Assembly (NCBI GenBank): GCA_021776735.1
Contig: JAJFFH010000057.1
Location: forward strand, 55,000-118,999
Direction of reading: 5' to 3'
Source: Planctomycetota bacterium
GTDB taxonomy: Bacteria; Planctomycetota; PLA2
DNA length: 64,000 nt
Shown here: positions 53,115-62,414 of the stretch, piece by piece
Position numbering within the stretch: position 1 is the stretch's first letter
How the letters are laid out: every line of letters starts with the position of its first letter
Made by a program: the position numbers and the translations under genes
The notes under the pieces: model-generated
What the model was told of the DNA's origin: nothing
What the model saw: the letters and a program-made list of their open reading frames with translations, nothing else
Databases searched by the model: none

Positions 53115-53212
53115 GGTACGGGTGCCAGGTAATCCTGCTGCCGGGGTACGGGTGCCAGGTAATCCTGCTGCCGTCACCTGCCCGCAACAGCAGGATCCCC
53201 TGGCACCGTACC
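53115..53212. repeat. REP-like cluster (two direct, one inverted copy)
   Basis: GGTACGGGTGCCAGGTAATC + CTGCTGCC at 53115-53142 and 53145-53172, and its inverse GCAACAGCAGGATCCCCTGG + CACCGTACC at 53184-53212. The outer copies can fold into a long hairpin. The rest of 53023-53337 is G-rich GGTACGGG repeats and holds no gene. Confidence 0.85.
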
Positions 53213-53295
53213 GGCCGGGCGCCGTATCGGCCGCGGACCCCCGGCGGCGCCCCCGGGGGTCGTCCTCTCGCTAGCGCTAGTCGCCGCAGGCGACA

Positions 53296-53307
53296 ATCGC
53301 CGTCCGT
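53296..53307 (-). repeat. Dispersed 12-mer, exact, intergenic
   Basis: Form CGACA + core + TTGCTTTGG, 31 bp before the amidohydrolase GTG. Confidence 0.85.
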
Positions 53308-53337
53308 TTGCTTTGGCATGCGTCGTACGCTGTTGCC

Positions 53338-54252
53338 GTGAAGCTCATCGACTTTCACTCCCACTTCTTCTCGCGACCGTTCTTTGAGGCGCTGGCGTCC
53401 GCCGCCCCCGGGGACGATTCGCCCACAGAGCGGCTTGCTCGCTTGGCGGAGCAGACCGGAATCGAATTGCCGCCGGCCGACGTCGCCGCGCATCTGCGAC
53501 GCTGGATCGGCGAACTCGATCAAAACGGGGTCGATCATCTCGTCACGTTCGCGAGTCTGCCGGCCGAGGCGCCGGCGGTCGCGGAGGCCGTGCGGCTTGC
53601 GGACGGGCGTGTGTCTGCGTGCGCGCTTGTCGATCCGACTGCGGCGGACGCCGAGGGGACCCTGCGCCGGATGCTGGACGAGGACGGCTACGCGGGCGCG
53701 TTGTTTTTTCCGGCGATGCACCACTTCCGCGCGTGTGACGAGGTCGCGACGCGGCTCTTCGCGATCCTCGCCGAGCGTCGCGCCATCGCGTTCGTGCACT
53801 GTGGGCTGTTGACCGTGCGGCTGCGCGATCTGCTCGGGCTGCCGCGCCCGTTCGACTTGTCGTACGCCAATCCGCTCGACCTGAGTCCCGCCGCCAACCG
53901 CGCCACCGGGGCCACGTTCATCGTGCCGCACTTCGGCGCAGGTTTTTTTCGCGAGACGCTGATGGCCGGCGCGCAATGCGAAAACATCTGCGTCGATACG
54001 TCATCGACGAACTCCTGGATACGCACGCAGACCCACGAGATCTCCTTGCAAGACGTGTTCGCGCGCGCACTGGACGTGTTCGGACCCGAGCGCATCCTGT
54101 TCGGCACGGACTCCAACGTCTTCCCGGCCGGCTGGCGCGCGGAACGCCGCACCGAGCAGGAGCAGTGCCTGGACAACCTCGGCGTCACGGGCGACGACCA
54201 GCAGGCGATCTTTGCGGGTAACGCCGCACGATTGCTCGGGATGGAGGCATAA
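53338..54252 (+). CDS. Amidohydrolase-superfamily protein
   Basis: 304 residues from a GTG at 53338. Metal-binding HSH as LIDFHSHFF at residues 3-11, a central His in AIAFVHCGLL near 158, FIVPHFGAGFFRE near 200 and the conserved Asp in ERILFGTDSNVFP near 265. This is the ACMSD/amidohydrolase-2 type TIM barrel, which decarboxylates or hydrolyses small cyclic or aromatic acids. Substrate not predictable. Followed after 3 bp by the toroid protein gene, with a shared message likely. Confidence 0.83.
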   Translation: MKLIDFHSHFFSRPFFEALASAAPGDDSPTERLARLAEQTGIELPPADVAAHLRRWIGELDQNGVDHLVTFASLPAEAPAVAEAVRLADGRVSACALVDPTAADAEGTLRRMLDEDGYAGALFFPAMHHFRACDEVATRLFAILAERRAIAFVHCGLLTVRLRDLLGLPRPFDLSYANPLDLSPAANRATGATFIVPHFGAGFFRETLMAGAQCENICVDTSSTNSWIRTQTHEISLQDVFARALDVFGPERILFGTDSNVFPAGWRAERRTEQEQCLDNLGVTGDDQQAIFAGNAARLLGMEA

Positions 54253-54255
54253 CCA

Positions 54256-55116
54256 ATGGAGCTGGCACGCGCCAAGACATTCCTGCTGCGGCACGCGCGG
54301 GTACTGGAGCGGCGGGTGTTCGCCTGCTGTTTCGAGAACGGTTCGACGGACGGTGTGCGTGCCGCGCTGCGCGCGTATCGAAACCCGGACGGCGGATTCG
54401 GCCATGCGCTCGAACCCGACCTGCGCACATCGGCGAGCCAGCCGATCTTCGTCGATGTCGGTCTCGGATCGATGCATGAAGCCGACGCGTTCGACGAGGA
54501 GCTCGCGCTCGGCGCGTGCGACTTTCTCGGCTCTGTCGCCACACCCGAAGGCGCCGTCTCCCCGACGCTTCCGGGCGCGGAAGACGATCCCTGCGCGGGA
54601 CATTGGAAGCTGCTCTCTTGGGCCCACACCCCCGGCGTCAACCCCACGGCGCGCATCGCCGGACATCTGCACGCGTTCGGCGTGCACCACCCGTGGCTCG
54701 ACCGCGCCACCACATGGTGCATCGCCCAGATCGAAAACGAGGACTTCGAAAGCGGTCACACGTTGCTCGCCGCCCTGACGCTCGCCGAGCATCTCCCGGA
54801 CCGCGAACGTGGCCACGAACTGGTCGAGCGGATCATGCGGCAGGTGCCGGCCGCCGAGTGGTTCTTGGCCGAAGTGCCGGTCGAATCCTACGGCCTCACG
54901 CCGCTCCACTTCGCGCCCACGCCCGCTGCGCCCGCGCGCCGTTTCTTCGACGACAACATGATCGAGGCGCACCTGAACGACCTCGCCGCACATCAGGAAG
55001 AAGACGGCGGTTGGCCGATCCACTGGGAGGCACCGGGACGGACGGCGATGCTTTCCTGGCGCGCCCGCTGGACTCTCGAGGCGCTGCGCACGCTGCACGC
55101 CTACGGACGGCTGTAG
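54256..55116 (+). CDS. Prenyltransferase/squalene-cyclase-repeat-like protein
   Basis: 286 residues; GGAGG lies 9 bases before the ATG. It has QW-type motifs of the alpha/alpha toroid fold (YRNPDGGFGHALEPDL near 38-52 and QEEDGGWPIHWEAPG near the end). The catalytic DxDD of squalene-hopene cyclases is not visible. Cytosolic single-toroid proteins of this kind are common but uncharacterised. Gene lies 3 bp after the amidohydrolase. Its TAG stop is the first three bases of the inverted-repeat element that follows. Confidence 0.75.
   Translation: MELARAKTFLLRHARVLERRVFACCFENGSTDGVRAALRAYRNPDGGFGHALEPDLRTSASQPIFVDVGLGSMHEADAFDEELALGACDFLGSVATPEGAVSPTLPGAEDDPCAGHWKLLSWAHTPGVNPTARIAGHLHAFGVHHPWLDRATTWCIAQIENEDFESGHTLLAALTLAEHLPDRERGHELVERIMRQVPAAEWFLAEVPVESYGLTPLHFAPTPAAPARRFFDDNMIEAHLNDLAAHQEEDGGWPIHWEAPGRTAMLSWRARWTLEALRTLHAYGRL
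55038..55049 (+). repeat. Dispersed 12-mer, exact, in toroid gene
   Basis: Read GRTAML between the last QW motif and the terminal helix; preceded by CACCGGG, unlike the standard GCNN. Confidence 0.65.
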
Positions 55117-55317
55117 GCTCTGTTTGAAGAGTCGCCTGGCTTCGGCCGGCTGCGGCTGCGCCCAGTCGCTCGCCTGCGGCTCGCGCCGCGGTTTCGCTTG
55201 GCGAAACCGCGCTGCGTCGCGGCTCCTAGACGTGCCTCTGGCACGCCTTCGTCGCCGCTCCTTGCTGGACTTGTCCTCGCTCGACCTCGGGCCTTACGCC
55301 GATTCAAACAGAGCCTA
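55114..55317. mobile_element. MITE-like element with perfect 15-bp terminal inverted repeats
   Basis: TAGGCTCTGTTTGAA at 55114-55128 is the exact reverse complement of 55303-55317. The 204-bp interior has no gene and is full of self-complementary pieces such as CGCGGTTTCGCTTGGCGAAACCGCG-like stems around 55180-55210. It starts and ends in TA. It lies exactly between two convergent genes, where it also could act as a two-way terminator. Confidence 0.7.
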
Positions 55318-55336
55318 GCCGCCACGGACGCGCCCG

Positions 55337-58066
55337 CTATTTCTTGTCCGTAAGCGTCGCCGTCCAGGTCGCGCCTTCGTGGCCGGGCAGCTCGCTGCCC
55401 TCCGTGAGGCGGAACTCCACTTGGCCATCGTTCGAATCCGCGACGTGGATCGCCACGATGCCGCGGCCGCGCGTCGGCAAGACGCCGCGCAACGGACGAT
55501 AGCCGTCGCTGTCCTTAAAAAGGATCCACCACGGCAACGGGGCCGTCGGATCGGCCGGAACCGCCCGTACGATCAGGTCGCGGTCGCCGTCGTTGTCCAG
55601 GTCCCTTTCGCACACGACCGTCATGCCCGGCGGCGGGCTCGTGCAGTGCGCGGGCGGCGAAAGACACCACCGCGCGGCGACCTGAAACGACACAGGTGTT
55701 ATCGACACCGGGTCCGTTGCGGAAATCGCCGTCCGTTTGCTCTCTCCTTTTGGAGCTTCACGATGTACGGTCCAACCGGGCGCGGGCGGCAACGACAACA
55801 GGCGCGCGAGCAGGTCACGGTCGCCCATCTTGCGTTTCGCCGTGTCGCCCTCCTCCGCGATGCCGCGGGGCGCACCGGGGCGGGGCCGGTTCAAGAGCGC
55901 GAGGGCTTCGTCGCCGCGGCCGAGCCGGAACAGGCACAGCGCTTCGAGCGCGGCGGCGCGCGGGTTGTGGCGCACCTCGGCGAGGACTTTTCGCGCCCGC
56001 TCAATGTCGCCCTTGAGCACCAGGACGCGGCCCAGTGCCAGCACGGCACCGGTCTCATGACGGTTCAGGCGCTGCGCGCGCGCGATGTCTTCTTGGGCGC
56101 GATCGAGATCGAACACGCCGGGCAGCGCCGGGTCCGAGTGGATCCGGGCGCGCAGTAAGAACCCCCGCGGCACTCTCGGCTCGAGCAGGGTCAGGCGATC
56201 GCACAAACGTCGGGCCACCGCGGGGGATTCGAGTTGAGCGAGTTGATAATGCGCGGCCGCGTGCGTAGGGTCGAGGCGCACGACCTCGCGAAGAACGGCG
56301 CGAGCCTCGCCGGGGTGCTGCGCAGCCAACGCATCGCGCGCGCGGTCCATCCGCTTTCCGAGCGCGCGCGCGTCAACCTCCTTCACGACGAGTCGCGTCC
56401 CGGCGCGCACATGGCGTTTCACGACGGTCTTGCCCGACAGGTATCGCACGTGCACGGCGTCGGCCGCGCCGTGCTTGCCGAGTCCGAACGTGAGCGTGTG
56501 CGGGCCGGAGCTCAGATAGGAAATCTTGGCGCCGACGACCTGCGCCTGCCGCTTGCCGCCCACCTCGACCGTGACCGTCGCGCCATAGCCGAACACGTTG
56601 GGTGCGGAGCTGCGCACGGCCACTTCGAGATGATGGTTCTCCGTCGGCGTGTCGTTGCGCAACACAAGCGGGGCGCCGCCGTGGACAACAAGCACGAGAT
56701 CGAGATCACCGTCGCCGTCAAGGTCGCCGGACATGCCACCGCGGCCGACCAACGGATTGCGCAGTGCCTCTCCGGACCGTCGCGCCAGCTCCCAAAACCG
56801 CTGGCCGTCGTTCCAAAACACCTGCGCCGCCATGGGCATCAGGTGCGATGGCGATTCCGGATCCTCGAACGTGTCGCCGTTCAGGACGTAGAGATCGGTC
56901 TGGCCGTCGAGATCCAGATCCAGGAACTCGCAGGCCCAGCCGACGAGCCCGCGGCCCGGCGGGCCCAGGCACGTCCGCACGGAATCGTCGCGAAACAGGA
57001 GTCCCTTCTCGCGAATGTAGAGCGCGTTCTCCTCGGGCTTCCAGTGCGTGACAAACAGGTCGAGGTCGCCATCGCCATCGGGATCGCCGACCGCCAGGCC
57101 CATCGCCCCGCGCCAGTCGGCCGTGGACGATCCGTGGCTCGCGTCCTGAAACGGCGCACCGCGCTGGCCTCGGAAGAGCGCGTTGTCCGTCACGTCGTTC
57201 GCGACATAGAGATCGAGAACGCCGTCTTCATCGAAGTCGGCAAACAGCGCACCGAGACTCTTACCGCCCGGGTTGTCGACCGACAGCTCGGCCGACGCCT
57301 CACGAAAGCGCCCGCCCTCGTTCAGGTAGAGCAGATTCTTCTCGGCGGGAAACGCGCTCGGGTTCAGACTCGCCGGCAGCGACGTCCGGCCGCGACGGCT
57401 CGCACTGGGCTGCGTGTTCTCATCGAACACGACATACCGGCAGACGTACAGGTCGAGGTCGCCGTCGCCGTCCACATCGCCCCAGCAGGCACCTGCGGAG
57501 AACCCGCCACCACCCACACCCGCCTCCCGCGTGACGTCGGTGAACACAAAGCCACCGTCGTTGCGCAGGAGGACATTGCGCCCGTAGCCCGTCACGTAGA
57601 TGTCGAAGTCGCCGTCCGCGTCGTAGTCCGCCACCGCGACACCCATGCCGTAGAGCGCGGGCATCCCGGACTCGACGCGCTCGAAACGCATGTCGCCGAG
57701 GTTGCGAAACAGCGCGCACGGCGGCGGCGCCTGTCCGTGCGGCCCGTTGTTGACCAGGAACAGGTCGAGCCGCCCGTCGCCGTCGAAGTCCTCGATCGCC
57801 ACGCCTGAACCCATGTCCTCGGACAGGCGTCGCGTGCGCTCGCCGGGGAAGTGGCGAAAGTCGATCGGGATGAGCGTGAAACGCACGGCGGGCGCCGACG
57901 CCGGAATCGAACGGGCAACAAAATCCACGACCCCGGGCGCCAGACCCTCCACGTCCTCTTCCCCGGCGGTCGCATTCAGCAGAGCCACGGCACCCCACGC
58001 ACACAACCCAAGCATGAGCCCGAACAGGACACTGTAACGAACGACGAGCCGGTGCTTTTTTTTCAC
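55337..58066 (-). CDS. FG-GAP/ASPIC-UnbV protein with C-terminal TPR region
   Basis: 909 residues from a GTG at 58066 that overlaps the cytochrome stop (GTGA). An N-terminal anchor (YSVLFGLMLGLCAWGAVALL), seven or more FG-GAP/VCBS calcium loops (DFDGDGRLDLFLVN, DYDADGDFDIYVTGYG, DVDGDGDLDLYVCRY, DPDGDGDLDLFVTHW, DLDLDGQTDLYVLN, DLDGDGDLDLVLV), an ASPIC/UnbV domain near 505-570 (GGKRQAQVVGAKISYLSSGP) and TPR helices (about 590-740). A 12-mer lies at about residue 778 (SKRTAIS) in a linker. Exported integrin-like propellers of this type are frequent beside cytochromes and TonB-type systems. Confidence 0.88.
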   Translation of the reverse strand: MKKKHRLVVRYSVLFGLMLGLCAWGAVALLNATAGEEDVEGLAPGVVDFVARSIPASAPAVRFTLIPIDFRHFPGERTRRLSEDMGSGVAIEDFDGDGRLDLFLVNNGPHGQAPPPCALFRNLGDMRFERVESGMPALYGMGVAVADYDADGDFDIYVTGYGRNVLLRNDGGFVFTDVTREAGVGGGGFSAGACWGDVDGDGDLDLYVCRYVVFDENTQPSASRRGRTSLPASLNPSAFPAEKNLLYLNEGGRFREASAELSVDNPGGKSLGALFADFDEDGVLDLYVANDVTDNALFRGQRGAPFQDASHGSSTADWRGAMGLAVGDPDGDGDLDLFVTHWKPEENALYIREKGLLFRDDSVRTCLGPPGRGLVGWACEFLDLDLDGQTDLYVLNGDTFEDPESPSHLMPMAAQVFWNDGQRFWELARRSGEALRNPLVGRGGMSGDLDGDGDLDLVLVVHGGAPLVLRNDTPTENHHLEVAVRSSAPNVFGYGATVTVEVGGKRQAQVVGAKISYLSSGPHTLTFGLGKHGAADAVHVRYLSGKTVVKRHVRAGTRLVVKEVDARALGKRMDRARDALAAQHPGEARAVLREVVRLDPTHAAAHYQLAQLESPAVARRLCDRLTLLEPRVPRGFLLRARIHSDPALPGVFDLDRAQEDIARAQRLNRHETGAVLALGRVLVLKGDIERARKVLAEVRHNPRAAALEALCLFRLGRGDEALALLNRPRPGAPRGIAEEGDTAKRKMGDRDLLARLLSLPPAPGWTVHREAPKGESKRTAISATDPVSITPVSFQVAARWCLSPPAHCTSPPPGMTVVCERDLDNDGDRDLIVRAVPADPTAPLPWWILFKDSDGYRPLRGVLPTRGRGIVAIHVADSNDGQVEFRLTEGSELPGHEGATWTATLTDKK
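55725..55736 (-). repeat. Dispersed 12-mer, exact, in UnbV gene
   Basis: Form GCGGAA + core + TTGCTCTCTCC; read SKRTAIS. Confidence 0.85.
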
Positions 58067-60378
58067 TTCTCCCCTCGCTCCCCCGCGCCCCCCTCACTCC
58101 CCACGACGCGGATTCGTGCCACTGCCCTGGACATGTCCGTCACCGGAGCGCGCGCCTTGCCGTCCTTGATGAGCACGTTCAGGAGTGTCTGATCGACCTT
58201 GCGGTAGCGCAGGGTCGCAACAACCTTGAGTTCACCCGTTACGGACGGCGATGTAAACGCGACGTCGGGGTTGGCAATGCGACTGTCCGCCTCGCAGGCG
58301 CACTCGAACGTGTACTCCTGCTGGTCGGTGTAGCCCGGGAACAGGACGCGGCGAAAACGTGCGCCGACCATGTCCCAGAGGTTGTGGCGGTCGATCAGGT
58401 TGCCGGCGCGATCGACACCTTCGGCCTTGAGGGTCCACGCGTTGTGGGGCAGGAAGCCGTCCTTGTCGAGCACCCCCGATGCGAAGATCTCCTTGCCGCG
58501 ATGCGTCACGCGCACCTCGACCCACGCCTGGATGACGTCGAGCGGGCCGGTCGGGAACGTGTGGCCGACCTTCTTGTTGTCCAGCGTGATGCGCAGCTTG
58601 ACGTTCTCGCCGGCGCGCACCTCGGCGGGCGCTTCGATGGCAAGCGGCACCGGCGGACCACCCGGCCAGCGATCGGTGATCTCGGGGATCACGGTCTCGC
58701 CGCGCAGCCACTGTTCGGTCAGCTCGACGTGTTTTTTGGCGCCGGGCAGCTTGTGGAGCTGCGGGAGCCACTGATTCGCGGCGATGTAGCCGTGGTGCCG
58801 GTGCTTGCCTTTTTTGGCCGTGGACGGTTCGCCGGAAGAGGTCAGCCGCATGTGGCAGTCGCGGCACGTCAGCGAGCGTTCCGGGTCGGCGCGGCGCGGG
58901 TTGTCCTTGTCCGGAACGAACCAGTGGCTGCCCTTCCAACCGTCGTACTGGTTTTGCAACTGCACGCGCGTGGCGCGGTTGATCTCCTTGTCGATGAACT
59001 GCTTGTGGCACGCGCCGCAGAACTCCGGGGTCTGCAGCAGGGGACGGCTGTACGTCGCCTTGTGGTGGCGCGGGTAGGCGCGGATCAGGAAGCGGCCGAC
59101 GAACGAATCCTCCGCGAGGTAACGAACCGGCGGCGTCACAACGTAGTTCGCGTTGCCGCGCAGGTCGGTCTGCGTGATCGTGTGACAAACCGCGCAACTG
59201 ATGCCCTCGTCCGCGCCGGGGCTCGAGAGATCGTCGAAGTAGGTCGTCTTCGCGCCGCTGAACAGCGAGATGGGATCGTGGCAACCTGCGCAGTAGCGCG
59301 TCGACTCCGAGCCGTTCGCGTCCGCCATGGCGCCCTGGATCAACTGAAAGAACGCGGACCGCGACGCGTAACGATGCGCGGACGGCGCCCACTCCGCCTC
59401 GATCTCCTCGTGGCAACCAGTGGTCCCGCAGGTGCGCGAGCCCGCCAGCGCCGCCGGACGAATGCCGCCGTTTTTCTCAAACGTCGCCTCGACGCGCTCC
59501 CGATCCGCCTTCACGCCGGCGCGCAGCCGCGCCAGCACTTTGTCGTCGCGGTTCGCGGCGTACGCCTTGAGCGCCTTGATCCGTTGTGCGTCGCCCTCGA
59601 TGCGTTCGGCGTCGGTACGCCCGCCGCGCGCCAGCGAAGCGCGGTCACTCTGCAGTTGGCGCGTCGCGACTTCCACGAACGCACCGATCCCTACGGGCGT
59701 CAGATGCGCGGGGTCGTCGAGAAACCGTTCCCAGACCCGGTCCTGCTCGACACGCCACAACAGATCGGTGCGCGCCATGCTCGGCGCGAACGGGTTCTTG
59801 CCGTAGCGAAAGCTGTAGTTCTCCGGAAGCGGTTGCCGTCGCGCCGCCGCCTCCATCCCCTCGCCGCCCAAAAACGTCGCCACCGTGAGCAGTACGCCCG
59901 CCGCGGTACCAAAGCCGAGCAGACGTCGCGCGGGCCGGCCCTCGCCCCGGCGCACCGCCGTCAAAAGATGAGCGAGAATGATCACGCCGACCGCGCAGCC
60001 CGTCACCGTATGCACGAGGTCCCAGCCGTAGTCGATGCGGCGGCCGAACGCGGCCTGCACTGTCAGGACGACACCCGACACCGCGACAGCCAGCATCAAT
60101 AGTCCGGCCATCCAACCCAGGAGCAGCAGGTGCGAGAATTTGTCGCGAAACCGCTGCGCCAAGTGGCGGCACAAGTAGACCACCAGCGGAACCATGAACA
60201 CGAGCCCCAGAACGGTGTGGGCGAGCACGGTCACCTGCGCCCCGATGCCAAACGGCGCCAGCAGGATGATCAGCCCCGTCGCGACCAGATAGACAGTCCC
60301 CGCAATGACCAGCCGCAGCGGCCACCCCGCCCACGCCTCGCGCGCATCCCTCCCCGGTCCGGGCTTTTTTTCACTCAC
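58063..60378 (-). CDS. Membrane-bound multiheme cytochrome c
   Basis: 771 residues from a GTG at 60378. Four N-terminal membrane helices (about 22-185) resemble a cytochrome b561-type module with His in VLAHTVLG, HTVTG and ILAHLL. The soluble part has four CxxCH heme sites (CAGCH, CAVCH, CGACH, CRDCH) and one CxxxxCH (CGTTGCH), in the style of cytochrome c554/NrfA-like multiheme proteins. The C-terminal beta domain (VGHTFPTGPLDVIQAWVEV) is like that of periplasmic multiheme cytochromes. It likely moves electrons between quinol and a periplasmic partner. A 12-mer reads TSPSVT near residue 710. Coupled to the UnbV gene. Confidence 0.85.
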   Translation of the reverse strand: MSEKKPGPGRDAREAWAGWPLRLVIAGTVYLVATGLIILLAPFGIGAQVTVLAHTVLGLVFMVPLVVYLCRHLAQRFRDKFSHLLLLGWMAGLLMLAVAVSGVVLTVQAAFGRRIDYGWDLVHTVTGCAVGVIILAHLLTAVRRGEGRPARRLLGFGTAAGVLLTVATFLGGEGMEAAARRQPLPENYSFRYGKNPFAPSMARTDLLWRVEQDRVWERFLDDPAHLTPVGIGAFVEVATRQLQSDRASLARGGRTDAERIEGDAQRIKALKAYAANRDDKVLARLRAGVKADRERVEATFEKNGGIRPAALAGSRTCGTTGCHEEIEAEWAPSAHRYASRSAFFQLIQGAMADANGSESTRYCAGCHDPISLFSGAKTTYFDDLSSPGADEGISCAVCHTITQTDLRGNANYVVTPPVRYLAEDSFVGRFLIRAYPRHHKATYSRPLLQTPEFCGACHKQFIDKEINRATRVQLQNQYDGWKGSHWFVPDKDNPRRADPERSLTCRDCHMRLTSSGEPSTAKKGKHRHHGYIAANQWLPQLHKLPGAKKHVELTEQWLRGETVIPEITDRWPGGPPVPLAIEAPAEVRAGENVKLRITLDNKKVGHTFPTGPLDVIQAWVEVRVTHRGKEIFASGVLDKDGFLPHNAWTLKAEGVDRAGNLIDRHNLWDMVGARFRRVLFPGYTDQQEYTFECACEADSRIANPDVAFTSPSVTGELKVVATLRYRKVDQTLLNVLIKDGKARAPVTDMSRAVARIRVVGSEGGAGERGEK
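58241..58252 (+). repeat. Dispersed 12-mer, exact, in cytochrome gene
   Basis: Form CCGTT + core + GTAAACG; read FTSPSVTG in a loop of the C-terminal beta domain. Confidence 0.8.
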
Positions 60379-60461
60379 GTCGAAGATTCTCCAGGCCCAA
60401 CCAAAGCCCAGCCGAACGAACGTTCGTTCTGTAAGCTACCACCAAATACGCCGAGTCGGGA

Positions 60462-60473
60462 ACGGACGGCGAT
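60462..60473 (+). repeat. Dispersed 12-mer, exact, intergenic
   Basis: Form GTCGGGA + core + GCTTTTT, 84 bp upstream of the cytochrome GTG. The 60379-60795 gap otherwise holds only REP-like copies and short CCGTAGG repeats. Confidence 0.8.
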
Positions 60474-60560
60474 GCTTTTTGAGGCGGCCCCTAGCAGGAC
60501 CGCCATAAACTATTGCCCAACATAGTCTTCCGGCGTTCTTGCCAGACCAACGGCCTGCCC

Positions 60561-60633
60561 GTACGGTGCCAGGTAACCCTGCTGCCACGTCGACCGTCGC
60601 GCCAGGCAACAGCAGGATTCCCTGGCTCCGTAG
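60561..60633. repeat. REP-like inverted pair
   Basis: GTACGGTGCCAGGTAACCCT + GCTGCC at 60561-60586 faces GGCAACAGCAGGATTCCCTG + GCTCCGTAG at 60605-60633, a hairpin with an 18-base loop, same family as 53115-53212. Confidence 0.85.
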
Positions 60634-61799
60634 GGCTGTAGGCCCCGTAGGCCGCCGGCTCCGGGCTCCGTAGGAGCGTAGGCCGTCTGGGCCGTACGCA
60701 GGCCTGGTGCCGTCGGGGTGTGGCTCCGCGCGGCGGGACGGCGAGAAAACCGGTGGGCTTGGCAGACGGCTCGGCTCGTTTCCGTGTCAAGGGTCATGGC
60801 GAAGTTCCGCACGCTCGTGTTTCTCCTTTCCGTCACGCTTCTCGGCGGCTGCCCGTTTTCGAACTCCAGCATCCCGCTCGAGGGTCAACTGCTCACCTGG
60901 TCGCGCGCGTACGGCGCCAACGCTCAGGATCCGGCACAGCGGTCGAACTACCAACTGGTCGAGACCCGCCCCACGGCCGACGGGGGATTCATCGGCGTCG
61001 GCACGATCACGAAGCCGTTTGGCGACAAGGACCTGTGGCTGCTGCGTCTCGACGCGGCGGGCGAGGTCTTGTGGTCCCGGACCTACGGATCGACGGGCAC
61101 GCCGAGCATTCCGGGAATCATCCTCAGCGCCCAGGAGACCAGCGATGGTGGCGCGCTCGTCTTGAGCCGGGGCCACCTGGCCGTCACGACCGTGACGCGA
61201 GCCGATGCCAGCGGCGCGGTCCAGTGGACGAAAACCTACGGCACGTTTTTTCAGCAGGGGACGACGCTGCGCGCGATGCCGGACGGCCACTTCGTCATCG
61301 CAGGTATCGATCACGCCCGGATCAACGACGAGGACCTCCAGTCGAACGCGTGGGCGGTCAAGATCAACGACGACGGCGGCGTGATCTGGCAGCGAACGGT
61401 CCCGAAGTCCGGCGATCGGGTCAACATCGTTGACGCGGCCAGCCTCGCCGACGGTGCCACGGTAGCAGCGCAGGCGTTGTCGTCGATACGGACGACTACA
61501 ACCGCAGCATCTTCGACACCCGGTTTCACGGCGTGCGCGCGACGGGCGACGGCGGCTTCGTGGCTGTCGGCGAGGACGCGCCGAACGGAGGCGGCGGCGG
61601 AGTCGTTGTCAAGTACGACGCGGAGGTCGGCATCGACTGGACCTACGAGATCGACGACGACCGGTTCGAGGAGCTCCACGCCGCGGCGACCGCCGGCACG
61701 ATCGTGATCGCGGGCAAACGCGGCGACGCGGACGGAAAAAACCGCCGGCCGTTTCTCGTGCACCTCGACTTCGCCGGCAACGAACTCGCCGTCAGAGAC

Positions 61800-61811
61800 A
61801 TCGCCGTCCTT
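61800..61811 (-). repeat. Dispersed 12-mer, AAGG variant
   Basis: Read VRDIAVLDF in a propeller blade. Confidence 0.45.
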
Positions 61812-62402
61812 GACTTCGGTTTTGGTCGGGCCACCCTCGAATCGCTCGGCGGCGACCGTTTTCTGCTCGGGCTCCCTGACCGGTTCCTCGAGATCGAAAT
61901 CAACGGCGATGTCGTGCAGACGGTGCCGACCGGGTGCATGCCGAAGTCGGTTCAGCGCACGGCGGACGGCGGCACACTGGTCGCCGGACGCCGCTGCCTG
62001 AAGAAGTTCGACGCCGGCGGGGCGGTGGTCTGGGAACCGGGAACCACAGGCCAGCCCGAAACGGGTCGCTCGGTGGCCGAGACCTTCTCCGGCGGCTTTC
62101 AGGTGCTTGGAGAGATCGGATCGACGGGGGCGAACTGGCTGCTGCGCACCGACTCGGACGGCAACATCCTGTCGCAGAGGACGTACTCGGCCGTGGGCAG
62201 GTTGCGCACGATCCGCGCGACCGACGACGGCTTCGTCATGGCTGGCGACGATGGTACGCACGGCCTCGTCATCAAGCTGAACGGGCTCGGCAACGAGTTG
62301 TGGCAAAAAACCTACTCGGAAACGGGCGACATCACCGGAGTCGTCGTGGCCGGGACCGAATACGTCGTGAGCGGCGCATTCGGCTGGCTCGCGAAGCTGG
62401 GC

Positions 62403-62414
62403 AAGGACGGCGAT
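62403..62414 (+). repeat. Dispersed 12-mer, AAGG variant
   Basis: Read GKDGDIVAE, a reading that also fits the propeller blade consensus. Confidence 0.4.

Noticed and set aside
52345..53976. 543-residue membrane protein reading
   Set aside because: The part upstream of 53022 runs antisense through the amidohydrolase and the REP region, so only the 225-residue C-terminal reading is kept.
57460..57615. TCGCCGTCC matches in the FG-GAP region
   Set aside because: They encode DGDGD calcium loops repeated through the domain, so the nucleotide match follows from the protein and I do not count them.
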